Below the pieces are notes generated by a model, which was not told where the DNA came from, did not search any database, and worked only from the letters and a program-made list of their open reading frames with translations. A program made the translations under genes and the position numbers. From assembly GCA_024690865.1 (NCBI GenBank), contig JAILON010000156.1:1-64000 (forward strand): a stretch of DNA of 64,000 bases, in the 5' to 3' direction. Source of the DNA: Treponema sp. (GTDB lineage: Bacteria > Spirochaetota > Spirochaetia > Treponematales > Treponemataceae). This document shows, in pieces, positions 31,197 through 40,884 of this stretch; within the stretch, counting starts at the first letter, position 1; each line of letters begins with the position of its first letter.

Positions 31197-32549
31197 ATGA
31201 GATACGGAAAATGGGTTGCTGTCCTTGCCTTTGTGCTGATTCCTTCATGTGCCTTTGCAAAGTCGAAGTCCAAGTTCAAGTTTTCTACGAAATCTTCTGC
31301 CCAAAAGGAGGCGGCCAAGGCCGAGGCGGCCGCGGTTGAAGAGACGAAAGTTGAGGCGGCTGCGGCCGTGGAAAGCGGCGTGGCGGACATCCCGACGGCC
31401 GGAGCTGCAGAAGACGGGGAAGTCATCGAGGTGGGCATACAGCTTCCCCCTGCCGACGTGGAGGCTGGCCTTGCCGGAGAGGCGCCGGAACTGGAGGCTT
31501 CCCCGGTCGTGAACCTTGACTGGGACGGGCAGGTCGTTGAAGTTTCTGCCGGGGAGCTGCCCGAGCGCAAGATCTTGGAAATCTGGGGCGCGGACCATCC
31601 TTCCGCCGTGAAGTACCGCGAACGCTACGTGAACGGACAGAACAAGAAGTGGCTTGTCGAATCTCTGGAGCGTTCCGTTCCCTACCGTCCCTACATCGTC
31701 CAGAAGCTCAAGGAATACAATCTCCCCCTCCTCCTGCAGTACCTTCCCATCGTTGAATCCTATTACAACCCCTATGCGGTCTCCTATGCCGGTGCGACCG
31801 GAATCTGGCAGTTCATGACGAATTCGATGGGCTCCCGCCTGACCAAGAACACCTGGTACGACGACAGGCGCGATCCCTGGAAGAGCACCGATGCCGCCGT
31901 TGCGAAGCTGGCCGAAAACTACAGCTACTTCGGTGACTGGGCAATCGCGATTGCCGCCTACAACTGCGGGGTGGGCGCGATGAACAAGGTCGTCAAGAAG
32001 AACAAGGACAAGGACTTTTGGTACCTTGCCGAAAAGAAGCTGCTTCCCTCCCAGTCGGTGGAGTACGTGCCCAAGCTGCTTGCGATTGCCGACCTGATAG
32101 AGAACGCCGAATACTACGGGGTCACGGATATTGCCGAGGCCGCCGCGATTGCCGACCTGGACTCGGTGGATGAGTATGACTTCCTCACGACCAGCAAGAT
32201 GTACAGCCTGGAGCAGATTGCTTCGGTTACGGGGCTGGACGGTTCCCTGGTCCGCAGGCTCAATCCTTCCCTCCTGCGCAGCTGCACCCCCGCGCGTGAA
32301 AAGTTTTCCGTCCGCCTGCCTGCCGGGACGCTGACCGAGGAGCTGACCGAGGAGGCGGTGAATACCGCGCTCGCCGCCCTGGGTACGCCTGCCGATGCAA
32401 TAGTCTACACGGTCAAGGAGGGCGACACCCTCTGGGGTATCAGCCGCCGCTACAGCCTGTCCGTGAAGGACCTGTGCGATGCGAACGACATCCTGGAAAA
32501 ATCCATCCTGAGCATACGGCAGAAGCTCATCATCCCGATTTTCGACTAG
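31197..32549 (+). CDS. Lytic transglycosylase with LysM domain (MltD-like)
   Basis: A 450-residue secreted murein transglycosylase. A signal peptide (WVAVLAFVLIPSCAFA) is followed by an Ala/Glu-rich linker, the SLT domain with the catalytic Glu in LPIVESYYNPYAVSYAGATG and IAAYNCGVGAMN, and a C-terminal LysM domain (YTVKEGDTLWGISRRYSLSV). This is the MltD layout with one LysM. The start is ATG 31197, preceded by AGAGGGGA; the ORF-track start at 30732 runs through the Nudix gene in another frame. Confidence 0.9.
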   Translation: MRYGKWVAVLAFVLIPSCAFAKSKSKFKFSTKSSAQKEAAKAEAAAVEETKVEAAAAVESGVADIPTAGAAEDGEVIEVGIQLPPADVEAGLAGEAPELEASPVVNLDWDGQVVEVSAGELPERKILEIWGADHPSAVKYRERYVNGQNKKWLVESLERSVPYRPYIVQKLKEYNLPLLLQYLPIVESYYNPYAVSYAGATGIWQFMTNSMGSRLTKNTWYDDRRDPWKSTDAAVAKLAENYSYFGDWAIAIAAYNCGVGAMNKVVKKNKDKDFWYLAEKKLLPSQSVEYVPKLLAIADLIENAEYYGVTDIAEAAAIADLDSVDEYDFLTTSKMYSLEQIASVTGLDGSLVRRLNPSLLRSCTPAREKFSVRLPAGTLTEELTEEAVNTALAALGTPADAIVYTVKEGDTLWGISRRYSLSVKDLCDANDILEKSILSIRQKLIIPIFD

Positions 32550-32581
32550 GGCTTTTTCCTCCGCTCCCCGAAATCTTCCAA

Positions 32582-32610
32582 TTGACCAGAACGGCAATTC
32601 CGTATAGAAT
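32582..32610 (+). promoter_or_regulatory. Promoter of ptsI, leaderless
   Basis: TTGACC (32582-32587), 17-bp spacer, TAGAAT (32605-32610), then GGAAAA and ATG 32617. Only 6 nt lie between the -10 box and the start codon. Confidence 0.75.
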
Positions 32611-32616
32611 GGAAAA

Positions 32617-34326
32617 ATGAACATAGTTCTGGGCGTGTCGGCCTCAACGGGAATAGGAATAGGAAAGGCTTTTGTCCTGCCGGAAGCGCAGGAAAGGGTA
32701 ATCCCGAGGCGTTCTATAGATGAGATGGAGATAGACAACGGTTGGACCCGTTTCACCGACGCCTGCACGCAGGTCCAGGTGCAGATAGATGCCCAGCTGT
32801 CCGTCCTGGCAAAGGACAGCCTGCAGCACGTCCTGTTTGAAACCTACCAGCTCATGCTGGCCGACCCTGTGTTCACCCAGGAGCTCCGCGAGCTGTTCGT
32901 GGCCGAGCGCATCAACATAGAGTACGCGCTGGAAAAGAAAATCATCGAATATGCCGACCGCCTGCGCAACAGCGGAAACGACTACCTGTCCGAACGGGCG
33001 CAGGACATAGAGGACGTGTTCGGGAAAGTCCAGGACTGCCTCCTGAACTATCATCCCTTCAACATCGAGGAGGTTCCCGACAACGTCGTCCTCGTTTCCT
33101 CCGCCATCCGTCCCAGCGACACCTTCATACTGAACAAGCGGAAGATTTTGGGCCTCGCGCTGACCGAAGGCGGAACGTCCAGCCATGTCGCGATCCTTGC
33201 CCGCAGCTTCGGCATTCCCGCCGTCGTCGGACTGGAAAAGATTTCCGAACAGGTAAAGGCGGGCGACGAGGTGATTGTTGACGGCGTATTGGGCGAGGTC
33301 ATACTCAGCCCGGACGGAGCCACCGTTTCCGACTATGGCAAGCGGATAGAAAAGGAAAAGGCCTACCTGAGCATGCTGGCCGAATACCGGGACAAGGAGG
33401 CCAGGACCAAGGACGGAACCCTCTTCAAGCTGATGGCAAACATCGGTACGCCGGAGGAAGCCGACACCGCCCTCGAGGAGGGGGCCGACGGAATCGGCCT
33501 CTTCCGTACCGAGTTCCTCTTCATGAACGCCCTGTCGATGATAGGGGGGGCGGGCGGCGTTCCTACGTCCAACTCCGTCACCGAAGACGCGCAGTTCGAG
33601 GCATACAAGTATGTCCTGCAGAAGATGGGCGACCGGCCCGTGACGATACGGACGCTGGACGCGGGCGGCGACAAGCTCATAGACATGAAGAACATGCCCG
33701 ACATCCATGAGCACAATCCCCTGATGGGACTCAGGGCAATCCGCCTGTCCCTCTATTATCCCCAGGTCTTCCGTACCCAGCTGCGGGCCCTGTACCGGGC
33801 GAGCGTCTACGGCAACCTGCGCATCATGCTCCCCCTCATTACGGACGTGGCGCAGGTGGACACGATAAAGGGCATAGCCCGCGGCGTGCAGCTGAGCCTC
33901 AAGGAGGAGGGCATCCCCTACCGGGAGGACGTTCCCATCGGCATCATGGTGGAGACTGCCGCCGCCGCCATCACTTCGGACTGCCTTGCCAAGAATTCCG
34001 CGTTCTTTTCAATCGGGACGAACGACCTTATCCAGTACACGCTCGGAATAGACCGGGAGAATCCCACCGTCGCCCCCCTCTACAACGAGTACAATCTTGC
34101 GGTCATCCGCCTGCTGCACCTGATTATCCACAATGCCTGGAAGTACGATGTGCCCCTGTCCGTCTGCGGGGAAATGGCGGGCCGCAAGGAGAGCGCGATA
34201 ATCCTCGCCGGAATGGGAATCAGGACCTTGAGCATGGCCCCCCGCCAGATACCGATCATCAAGTCCACGCTGGCAAGCTTTTCCATAAAGGAGCTGGAAA
34301 ACATTTCCAGCAGGGCAATCATCTAG
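32617..34326 (+). CDS. ptsI: Phosphoenolpyruvate-protein phosphotransferase (PTS enzyme I)
   Basis: A 569-residue enzyme I, which takes phosphate from PEP and passes it to HPr. The phospho-histidine motif GGTSSHVAILARS (His190) and the C-terminal PEP-binding barrel (GLFRTEFLF, MLPLITDVAQV, IGTNDLIQYTLGIDREN, VCGEMAG) are all intact. No HPr or sugar-specific EII gene is near, so in this window it cannot be tied to a transported sugar; regulatory PTS systems occur in spirochaetes. The next gene begins directly after its stop codon. Confidence 0.95.
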   Translation: MNIVLGVSASTGIGIGKAFVLPEAQERVIPRRSIDEMEIDNGWTRFTDACTQVQVQIDAQLSVLAKDSLQHVLFETYQLMLADPVFTQELRELFVAERINIEYALEKKIIEYADRLRNSGNDYLSERAQDIEDVFGKVQDCLLNYHPFNIEEVPDNVVLVSSAIRPSDTFILNKRKILGLALTEGGTSSHVAILARSFGIPAVVGLEKISEQVKAGDEVIVDGVLGEVILSPDGATVSDYGKRIEKEKAYLSMLAEYRDKEARTKDGTLFKLMANIGTPEEADTALEEGADGIGLFRTEFLFMNALSMIGGAGGVPTSNSVTEDAQFEAYKYVLQKMGDRPVTIRTLDAGGDKLIDMKNMPDIHEHNPLMGLRAIRLSLYYPQVFRTQLRALYRASVYGNLRIMLPLITDVAQVDTIKGIARGVQLSLKEEGIPYREDVPIGIMVETAAAAITSDCLAKNSAFFSIGTNDLIQYTLGIDRENPTVAPLYNEYNLAVIRLLHLIIHNAWKYDVPLSVCGEMAGRKESAIILAGMGIRTLSMAPRQIPIIKSTLASFSIKELENISSRAII

Positions 34327-35097
34327 ATGGAACGGCGAACGTCCGCGCTTGCCCTGGTCCTGCTCCTGCTGGCCGGCCTGTTTCCCGCTGCGGCGGCTAC
34401 CAAGCCCAACCGCGCGTCCTTCCCCTTCAACGGCCTCATCAGCGACGGCGACCTGGAAAAGCTGACGGCGGGCGAAATCGTCATCCGCAACATCAGGGAC
34501 CGGAAGAACATGTGCATGCCGCGGGGGGTCTGCCCCTATGCGGATGAAATCCTGGGCATGTTCACCGAGCTGAACCCCGGCTACCTTGCGGAAATCCTGT
34601 ATATGTTCCCGGTGGAAGGCAACAGCGACGCTTCCATAATCGGGCAGTCCGACGCGATTTTTTCCGACTGGCCCCTCTACAAGGAGGTCATCTACACGGA
34701 CGAGGACACGGGCAAGAGCAAGCACCTCTTCCCGGAGGCGGAGCTGGTGAAGCGGACCGACCGCTACCGCTGGAAGTCCATTTGGACGCACGTCAAGATG
34801 GACTTCCTTGCCCCCTACGATACCGAGCTTATCATCAAGACGACGGACGACACCTTCTTCTTCAGCCAGATAAACCAGGAGGCGATGAAGTACAAGTTCG
34901 TCACCGCCGTCAAGCCCAAGAACATGCAGGCCGCCATCTGCTGCTTCAAGTACCGGGACAACTGGTTCGTGTATGCGCTGGGCGGGGTCAAGGCCCCGGT
35001 CATTCCCTTTGTACGCAACAAGATAGACCACCAGTTCATCGGAAGGATCGAAGACTTCACGGTGTTCTACATAAACAGGTTCGACATAAAGAGGTGA
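34327..35097 (+). CDS. Secreted protein of unknown function
   Basis: A 256-residue protein with a signal peptide (ALALVLLLLAGLFPAAAA). The mature part is mixed alpha/beta (SDGDLEKLTAGEIVIRNI, ELNPGYLAEILYMFPVEG, KHLFPEAELVKRTDRYRW) with no catalytic motif that I recognise. It begins on the base after the ptsI stop codon and so is likely translated from the same mRNA, although a role in PTS is not implied by the sequence. Confidence 0.7.
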   Translation: MERRTSALALVLLLLAGLFPAAAATKPNRASFPFNGLISDGDLEKLTAGEIVIRNIRDRKNMCMPRGVCPYADEILGMFTELNPGYLAEILYMFPVEGNSDASIIGQSDAIFSDWPLYKEVIYTDEDTGKSKHLFPEAELVKRTDRYRWKSIWTHVKMDFLAPYDTELIIKTTDDTFFFSQINQEAMKYKFVTAVKPKNMQAAICCFKYRDNWFVYALGGVKAPVIPFVRNKIDHQFIGRIEDFTVFYINRFDIKR

Positions 35098-35101
35098 ACG
35101 T

Positions 35102-35407
35102 ATGATGAATCCTTCGTTGCTGCTCGCGTGCGGAATCGCATTCGTCGTGGTCGGCCTGCTGTTTGCGGCGGCAGGCTTCTACCTGAAGCTCCCTTCTTCC
35201 GTCCAAAAGGCCCCGATCAGTGCGGTCGCAGGAATCATCTTCTATATTATTGGCGCGATGACGGTCGTCGTTGGGGCATTCGCACTTGCCTTCCATGGGA
35301 GGGCGACGAAAACGGCTGTAGAAATTGTCCTCCTCATCTACCTGGCGGCAGTCATCGTGCTGCTCCTCGTGTTCACCCGCCTGGTGAAGGAGCCCGGCAC
35401 ACAGTAG
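35102..35407 (+). CDS. Small three-helix membrane protein
   Basis: A 101-residue protein made of three membrane helices (LLACGIAFVVVGLLFAAAGFYL, IIFYIIGAMTVVVGAFALAF, IVLLIYLAAVIVLLLVF) with short loops. It starts 4 nt after the preceding stop, so it belongs to the ptsI transcript. ATG 35105 is an equally good start. The family is not recognised. Confidence 0.65.
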   Translation: MMNPSLLLACGIAFVVVGLLFAAAGFYLKLPSSVQKAPISAVAGIIFYIIGAMTVVVGAFALAFHGRATKTAVEIVLLIYLAAVIVLLLVFTRLVKEPGTQ

Positions 35408-35459
35408 GGCCGGCGGCGCTTTTTGGGGAGGGCGACGCTTTCCGCGGGGCCGGAAGTCT

Positions 35460-35625
35460 TACGGCCGGGCCTGTATTTTCTTCCGGGCGCGCCGGCGGTT
35501 TTGCTGGCCCGGCGGCGTTTTCTTTCGGGTGCACCGGTGTTTTTGCTGGCCCGGCGGGCCTGTATTTTCTTTCGGGGGCGCTGGCGGTTTTGCTGGCCCG
35601 GTGGGCCTGTATTTTCTTTCTGGGG
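35460..35625. repeat. GC-rich 42-47-bp repeat before the cyclase gene
   Basis: Degenerate copies of GGCGGTTTTGCTGGCCCGG plus GGGCCTGTATTTTCTTTC recur, with the TTTTGCTGGCCCGG core at 35499, 35541 and 35588. The copies fill the gap between the small membrane protein and the cyclase promoter and generate spurious ORFs on both strands. Confidence 0.8.
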
Positions 35626-35626
35626 A

Positions 35627-35655
35627 ATGACAGACCGGGAATTTTGTGTTAAACT
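35627..35655 (+). promoter_or_regulatory. Promoter of the cyclase gene, leaderless
   Basis: ATGACA (35627-35632), 17-bp spacer, TAAACT (35650-35655), then GGAAGA and ATG 35662. The GGAAG could serve as a weak ribosome site if the transcript started earlier. Confidence 0.55.
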
Positions 35656-35661
35656 GGAAGA

Positions 35662-38600
35662 ATGAGAGACAAGCTTTCCAGATTGGCTGTTCCCGCGTTC
35701 CGGCTTTTTGCGGCGGCCGTGTTTTTTATGAGCTTCCACCTGCCCCTGGCTGCCCAGGAACAGGTTGTGACGTCCACGGCGGTCAGCTTCCTGGGCGACT
35801 TCGTGAGCAGGAGCTGGAGCGCTTCGGACGGGCTTCCTGGAAACAACATCACCGACATACTTCAGGCCCGCAGCGGCTACATGTACTTCGGTACATATAC
35901 CGGCCTGGTCCGCTTTGACGGAATAGACTTCCTGACGATAAACCGCAGCCTTGACTCCAAGTACGACTTCGTTTCGGCCCGAAAGGTCTTTGAGGATTCC
36001 ACCGGGAACCTTTGGGTCGGTTCCAACGACGAGGGTGCCTTCCGCCTGGGCACGGACGGATCCGTCTTTCGGCTGGACATGTCCACCGGACTTCCCAACA
36101 ATTCGATACGTGCCTTTACCGAGGACCAGAGCGGCAACGTCTGGATTGGTACGGCCTCCGGCGTGGTCTACTGTACTCCCGAGGGCGAGCTGAAGGTCCC
36201 GGAAGGCCTCGACCGCTATGGCGAGCAGAACATCCTCGTGCAGAGCCTCTACTGCGACACGGCGGGCCGCATCTGGCTTTCCAGTTTGACCCCCGGCAGC
36301 ACCTACGTCTATTCGACGGGATCCTTCAGTCGCTTCAAGGGCTTCCAGTCCCTGCCCGCAGATTCCGCCGTCAGCTGCATCATGCAGGAGCAGTCCGGGG
36401 CATTCTGGTACGGCATAGCCCCCCACTATGCAATCAGGTCGGACGGCAAGGGGGGCGAGCAGTTCTACGACCTGTCCTTTGGCGAAATGGAAAGCACGAT
36501 AGTGGGCGACATCTTCCAGGACAGCACGGGCAACATCTGGTTTTCAATGGACCGCGGGCTTGCCATCATGCACCACGGGCAGCTGTGCCTGTACAATACC
36601 CAACAGGGGCTCGTGGACAACAATGTGAACTGCGTCTTTGAGGACAAGGAAGGAAACATCTGGATCTGTACCGATCGCGGCGGCCTGGAAAAGCTGACCT
36701 TGAGCAAGTTCCGTACGGTTGCCACGGAAAGCACGGTCAATGCCATAGTCGAGGACGTCCAGCGCAAGCTTGCCTGGTTGGGAACCGACACCGGCCTTTT
36801 GTGCTACAGCTATGCGGACAACAGTTTCCATGAGAACGGGCTGACCGAGGCGTGCAGGAACTGCCGCATCAGGCACGTCGCTTTTGACCGCGAAGGCCGC
36901 CTCCTTGTCAGCACCTACGGCCAGCAGGGGCAGTTCCGCCTTACGGTGACGGGTGGCCGGAATGCGGATGGCCTGGAATGTTCCGTCGAACGATGGGGCA
37001 GGGAAGAAGGTTTGGGCCACTACAAGACCCGCGTCGCACTGCAGACTTCGGACGGGGACCTCTACATAGGAACTACTTCCGGCCTGAGCATCATCGACCA
37101 CGAAACGGATGAAATCCAGACGCTCCATCTGTCCGACGGACTTCCCAACGAATACATCATGGCCCTGTACGAGGACGACGACGGCAGCATCTGGGGCGGT
37201 ACGGACGGAGGCGGTGTGTTCCAGCTCAGGGACAGAAAGGTCGTCCGTACCTATTCGAACGAGACGGGGCTTGCCGGCAACGTCATCTTCAAGATAAGCA
37301 GGCTGGACGACGGCGCGCTGTGGATATGCACGGGAACCGGCTTGTCCCGCCTGTCCGAGGAAGGCTTCTTCAACTTCGACACGACGAACGGCTTGGGCGA
37401 CGACGGCGTCTTCCAGATAATGACCGACTATACGGACACGGCCTGGTTCACTTCCAACCTCGGCGTCTTTTCCGCCAAGTTCTCCCAGATGAAGGAGATG
37501 GTGGAGGGGACGGCGGACCGTCTGGACTGCCGGCTCTACGGGCGGTCCGACGGCCTGCGTTCGGGCGGCGTTACGTCCACTTCCCTCAGCATGAAGGATT
37601 CGGAAGGACGGATGTGGTTCACGATGATAGACGGCTTCGCGGTCTACGATCCGGTCAAGGTGATAAACAAGGCACAGCCCCTGATACAGATTCAGAGCGT
37701 CAGCATAGACAACGAGGCGCAGGACGAGACGGCGGAACGGATCGTCATACCGCCTGAAGGAAAGCGCCTCCGCATAAAGTTTACGGGGCTCAGCTTCGTG
37801 TCGCCGGAACAGATGCAGTTCAGCTACAGGCTGGAGGGCTTTGAGAATGAGTATTCCCCCTGGTCGTCCATCAGGGAAGTCTCCTTTACCAACCTCAAGC
37901 CCGGCAAGTACCTGTTCTACGTGATGGCCAAGAATTCCGAGGAGGAGCCGAGCGCGATAGAAAAGCCCCTCATCCTCATAAAGAGACCCTACATCTGGCA
38001 GCTCTGGTGGTTCTGGTTCCAGATAGCCCTGTTCATCATCCTTGCGGTCGCCTTGATCATCTGGAACCGCTACCGGAAGATGAAGCGCTACCAGCAGAAG
38101 CTTGAGAACGAAGTTGCCAAGCAGACCAAGGAGCTGCGCAAGCAGGCGGAAGAGCTGGAGCTGTCCAACAAGGAACTTGCCGTAGCCAAAGACAAGGCGG
38201 AGGAGCTGCTTCTGAACATACTGCCCCAGCCTATTGCCCAGGAGCTGACCGAACATCCGGGAAGCCTCATTGCAAAGCAGTATCCCAATGCATGCGTCCT
38301 CTTTGCCGATTTGGTGGGCTTTACCAAAATGTCGGACAGCATGGCGGCTGGCGACATCGTGGACATATTGAACTCGCTCTTTACCCGCTTTGATCTGAGG
38401 GCCAAGGACTGCGGTGTTGAAAAGATAAAGACAATCGGGGACTGCTACATGGCGGCGACCGGACTTTCAGAAAGCAGTGACAACGGCGGCGTGACGCAGA
38501 TGCTCAAGATGGCCCAGGGAATGATGCAGGACGTGGTGGAATTCAATGCGTCCAAGGGGCTGCACCTGAGAATCCGCGTGGGCGTGAACTGCGGCAACCT

Positions 38601-39645
38601 CGTCGCAGGCGTCATCGGAAAGACCAAGTTCATTTATGACATCTGGGGCGACACCGTGAATGTCGCCAGCCGCATGGAAAGCACCGGTACCCCCGGCTGT
38701 ATCCACGTTACCGAGGCCGTGTGGGAACAGAGCCATGGGGAGTTCAGCTATGGGAAGCCGTTTGAGATAGAAGTGAAGGGCAAGGGGCTGATGAAGACCT
38801 ACTTGCTGGGAGAACCGGCGGAAGAGCCTGTGCCGCCGAAGTCCGGGCCGGTGGACACGTCCGGCGCGGCAGATATATCCGACCTGGCGGCCCCCGGTGC
38901 AGACGATGCGGATAGGGTGGCCGGCGCTGTGGCCGACAGTGCGGACGTGGGGGCCGGCGCCGACGATGCGGATAGGGGGGCCGGCGCCGACAATGCGGAC
39001 GTGGGGGCCGGCGCCGACGATGCGGATAGGGGGGCTGGCGCCGACAATGCGGACATGGGGGACCGCACCGTGGCCGACACTGTGGCCCCGGAGGCGGCGG
39101 CACCCGCTGCGACAGCTTCCGGCACTTCATTGGTGGCGGCGGTATCGACGGTAGAGGCCGCACCCGCCGCGTCCGCAGAGCTATTGTCGTCTGCCGAAGC
39201 GGAAGCTTCCGCGGACGAGCCGCCGGACGGCTATACGCCCATATCCTTGGATGAGATATTTGCCGCCAGGGAGAAGGAGAAAGATGCTGCACGGACCGCA
39301 GGGGCGGAGGTACAAACGCCTGCAGCAACACAAATGCCTGCGGCAGACCCGGTGCCCGTTGATGTGGCCGCCAGCACGGTGTTTGGCCCCACGTCGGGTT
39401 TCCAGGCCCAGCCACGGGCGGAACAGGAGCAGGAACCGAATCAACCCCAGCCGCAGGCGGAGCAGGAACTGGAACCGAATCAACCCCAGCCACGGGCGGA
39501 GCAGGAAATCCGCCCCGTTCACCGGACGGGCAAGGGCCTGCTTGCCACCTGCATGCAGAGGAATGAGGAAGACGGAAAAGAAGGGGCCGGGGTACACGGT
39601 TCGGATGAAACAGGTGGAATAGATTCAAAGAACGGAGGGCAGTAA
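35662..39645 (+). CDS. Adenylate/guanylate cyclase with beta-propeller sensor
   Basis: A 1327-residue one-component receptor cyclase. A signal peptide (FRLFAAAVFFMSFHLPLAA) precedes two-component-regulator-type propeller repeats (GLPGNNITDILQARSGYMYF, DSTGNLWVGSNDEG, GLPNEYIMALYEDDDGSIWG), a Y_Y_Y domain (FTGLSFVSPEQMQFSYRLEG), a membrane helix (WFQIALFIILAVALIIW), a coiled coil and a class III cyclase domain. The cyclase shows VLFADLVGFTKMSD, IKTIGDCYMAATGL and DIWGDTVNVASRME, that is the metal Asp pair and transition-state Asn/Arg. It should make cAMP. The last 300 residues or so are low-complexity repeats. The sensor layout matches hybrid kinases that detect glycans in other phyla, here on a cyclase. 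Confidence 0.93.
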   Translation: MRDKLSRLAVPAFRLFAAAVFFMSFHLPLAAQEQVVTSTAVSFLGDFVSRSWSASDGLPGNNITDILQARSGYMYFGTYTGLVRFDGIDFLTINRSLDSKYDFVSARKVFEDSTGNLWVGSNDEGAFRLGTDGSVFRLDMSTGLPNNSIRAFTEDQSGNVWIGTASGVVYCTPEGELKVPEGLDRYGEQNILVQSLYCDTAGRIWLSSLTPGSTYVYSTGSFSRFKGFQSLPADSAVSCIMQEQSGAFWYGIAPHYAIRSDGKGGEQFYDLSFGEMESTIVGDIFQDSTGNIWFSMDRGLAIMHHGQLCLYNTQQGLVDNNVNCVFEDKEGNIWICTDRGGLEKLTLSKFRTVATESTVNAIVEDVQRKLAWLGTDTGLLCYSYADNSFHENGLTEACRNCRIRHVAFDREGRLLVSTYGQQGQFRLTVTGGRNADGLECSVERWGREEGLGHYKTRVALQTSDGDLYIGTTSGLSIIDHETDEIQTLHLSDGLPNEYIMALYEDDDGSIWGGTDGGGVFQLRDRKVVRTYSNETGLAGNVIFKISRLDDGALWICTGTGLSRLSEEGFFNFDTTNGLGDDGVFQIMTDYTDTAWFTSNLGVFSAKFSQMKEMVEGTADRLDCRLYGRSDGLRSGGVTSTSLSMKDSEGRMWFTMIDGFAVYDPVKVINKAQPLIQIQSVSIDNEAQDETAERIVIPPEGKRLRIKFTGLSFVSPEQMQFSYRLEGFENEYSPWSSIREVSFTNLKPGKYLFYVMAKNSEEEPSAIEKPLILIKRPYIWQLWWFWFQIALFIILAVALIIWNRYRKMKRYQQKLENEVAKQTKELRKQAEELELSNKELAVAKDKAEELLLNILPQPIAQELTEHPGSLIAKQYPNACVLFADLVGFTKMSDSMAAGDIVDILNSLFTRFDLRAKDCGVEKIKTIGDCYMAATGLSESSDNGGVTQMLKMAQGMMQDVVEFNASKGLHLRIRVGVNCGNLVAGVIGKTKFIYDIWGDTVNVASRMESTGTPGCIHVTEAVWEQSHGEFSYGKPFEIEVKGKGLMKTYLLGEPAEEPVPPKSGPVDTSGAADISDLAAPGADDADRVAGAVADSADVGAGADDADRGAGADNADVGAGADDADRGAGADNADMGDRTVADTVAPEAAAPAATASGTSLVAAVSTVEAAPAASAELLSSAEAEASADEPPDGYTPISLDEIFAAREKEKDAARTAGAEVQTPAATQMPAADPVPVDVAASTVFGPTSGFQAQPRAEQEQEPNQPQPQAEQELEPNQPQPRAEQEIRPVHRTGKGLLATCMQRNEEDGKEGAGVHGSDETGGIDSKNGGQ
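38889..39064 (+). repeat. In-frame repeat in the cyclase C-terminus
   Basis: A degenerate unit GATGCGGATAGGGGGGCCGGCGCCGAC encodes repeated ADDADRGAGADNADVGAG. A second repeat (about 39415-39510) encodes EPNQPQPQAEQE copies. Both lie behind the cyclase domain, in a tail without a recognised fold. Confidence 0.85.
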
Positions 39646-39648
39646 AAG

Positions 39649-40857
39649 ATGCTGGAAGGAAATAGGAGTATGAAAATTTCGGATGCGGTCAGATACGTCG
39701 GCGCGGACGATCACGACATAGACTTGTTCGAGGGACAGTTCTGCGTTCCGCTCGGCATGGCATATAACTCATACGTCATACTGGACGACAAGGTTGCCGT
39801 CATGGACAGCGTGGACGCGGCCTTTGGTGACCAGTGGCTTTCCAACATACGGAAGGAACTGGGCGGGCGCGTGCCGGACTACCTTGTGGTCCAGCACATG
39901 GAGATGGACCATTCGGCCAGCATACAGAAGTTCGCGGAAGCCTACCCCAAGGTGGTAATCGTTTCTTCCAAGATGGCCTTCACGATGATGAAGAGCTACT
40001 TCGGAGACGAGTTTGCTTCGGCACTGGCCGCCCGACAGCTGGTCGTCGGCGAAGCTTCCGTGCTGGAGCTGGGGAAACATACGCTTTCGTTCATCGCTGC
40101 CCCAAACGTCCACTGGCCCGAGGTGCTGATGAGCTATGAGAAAAACGAAAAAATACTTTTCAGCGCGGACGCGTTCGGCAAGTTCGGTGCGAACGACAGG
40201 GAAGATCCAGAAGGATGGACCTGCGAGGCCCGGCGCTACTATTTCGGCATCGTCGGCAAGTTTGGTCCTCAGGTCCAGGCCGTGCTCAAGAAGGCCGCCG
40301 CTCTGGACATACAGAAGATCTGCCCCCTGCATGGTCCCGTGCTGGACGCGGACATCGGGGAATACCTCAAGCTCTATGACATCTGGTCAAGCTACGGTGT
40401 GGAAAGCGAGGGCGTGATGATTGCCTACACGTCGGTCTATGGCAATACGAAGAAGGCCGTGGAAAAGCTTGCCGAAATTTTGCGGCAGCAGGGTTGCCCC
40501 AAGGTTGTCGTGGCCGACCTTGCCCGCGAAGACACGTATGAAAATGTGGAGAACGCATTCCGCTACGGCAAGCTCGTCCTCGCTTCCACGACCTACAACG
40601 GAGGGGTATTCCCCGCCATGAGGGAATTCATAGAGCACTTGACCGAGCGGAACTACCAGAACAGGAAAATCGCCTTCGTCGAAAACGGCAGCTGGGCACC
40701 GGTGGTGGCAAAGGCGATGCGGGCTCTGTTTGACAGGGGACTGGCGGAAGGTTGCAAGAACCTGACGTTTGCGGAAAACAAGGTCTCCATAAAGATTTCG
40801 ATGACGGAAAAGAACATCGCCGAGCTGGAAGCACTGGCGCAGGAGATTTTGGCATAA
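39649..40857 (+). CDS. FprA-type flavodiiron protein
   Basis: A 402-residue A-type flavoprotein that reduces O2 to water or NO to N2O, protecting anaerobes. The N-terminal metallo-beta-lactamase-like domain carries the diiron ligands HMEMDH and the later histidine positions (PNVHWPE, CPLHGP). The C-terminal flavodoxin domain has the FMN loop YTSVYGNTKKA and STTYNGGVFPAM. No rubredoxin is fused. It starts 4 nt after the cyclase stop codon; ATG 39670 (MKISDAVRYV) is an alternative. It could be co-transcribed with the cyclase gene. Confidence 0.92.
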   Translation: MLEGNRSMKISDAVRYVGADDHDIDLFEGQFCVPLGMAYNSYVILDDKVAVMDSVDAAFGDQWLSNIRKELGGRVPDYLVVQHMEMDHSASIQKFAEAYPKVVIVSSKMAFTMMKSYFGDEFASALAARQLVVGEASVLELGKHTLSFIAAPNVHWPEVLMSYEKNEKILFSADAFGKFGANDREDPEGWTCEARRYYFGIVGKFGPQVQAVLKKAAALDIQKICPLHGPVLDADIGEYLKLYDIWSSYGVESEGVMIAYTSVYGNTKKAVEKLAEILRQQGCPKVVVADLAREDTYENVENAFRYGKLVLASTTYNGGVFPAMREFIEHLTERNYQNRKIAFVENGSWAPVVAKAMRALFDRGLAEGCKNLTFAENKVSIKISMTEKNIAELEALAQEILA

Positions 40858-40884
40858 AAAAATTACCATGGCCGAAAAGACCGT

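Noticed and set aside
31245-32768. 507-aa minus-strand ORF
   Set aside because: Antisense shadow of the LysM transglycosylase and the start of ptsI.
35423-35665. 80-aa ORF with repeated PGAPAVLLARR text
   Set aside because: It is the GC-rich intergenic repeat read in frame; no ribosome site and no conservation expected.
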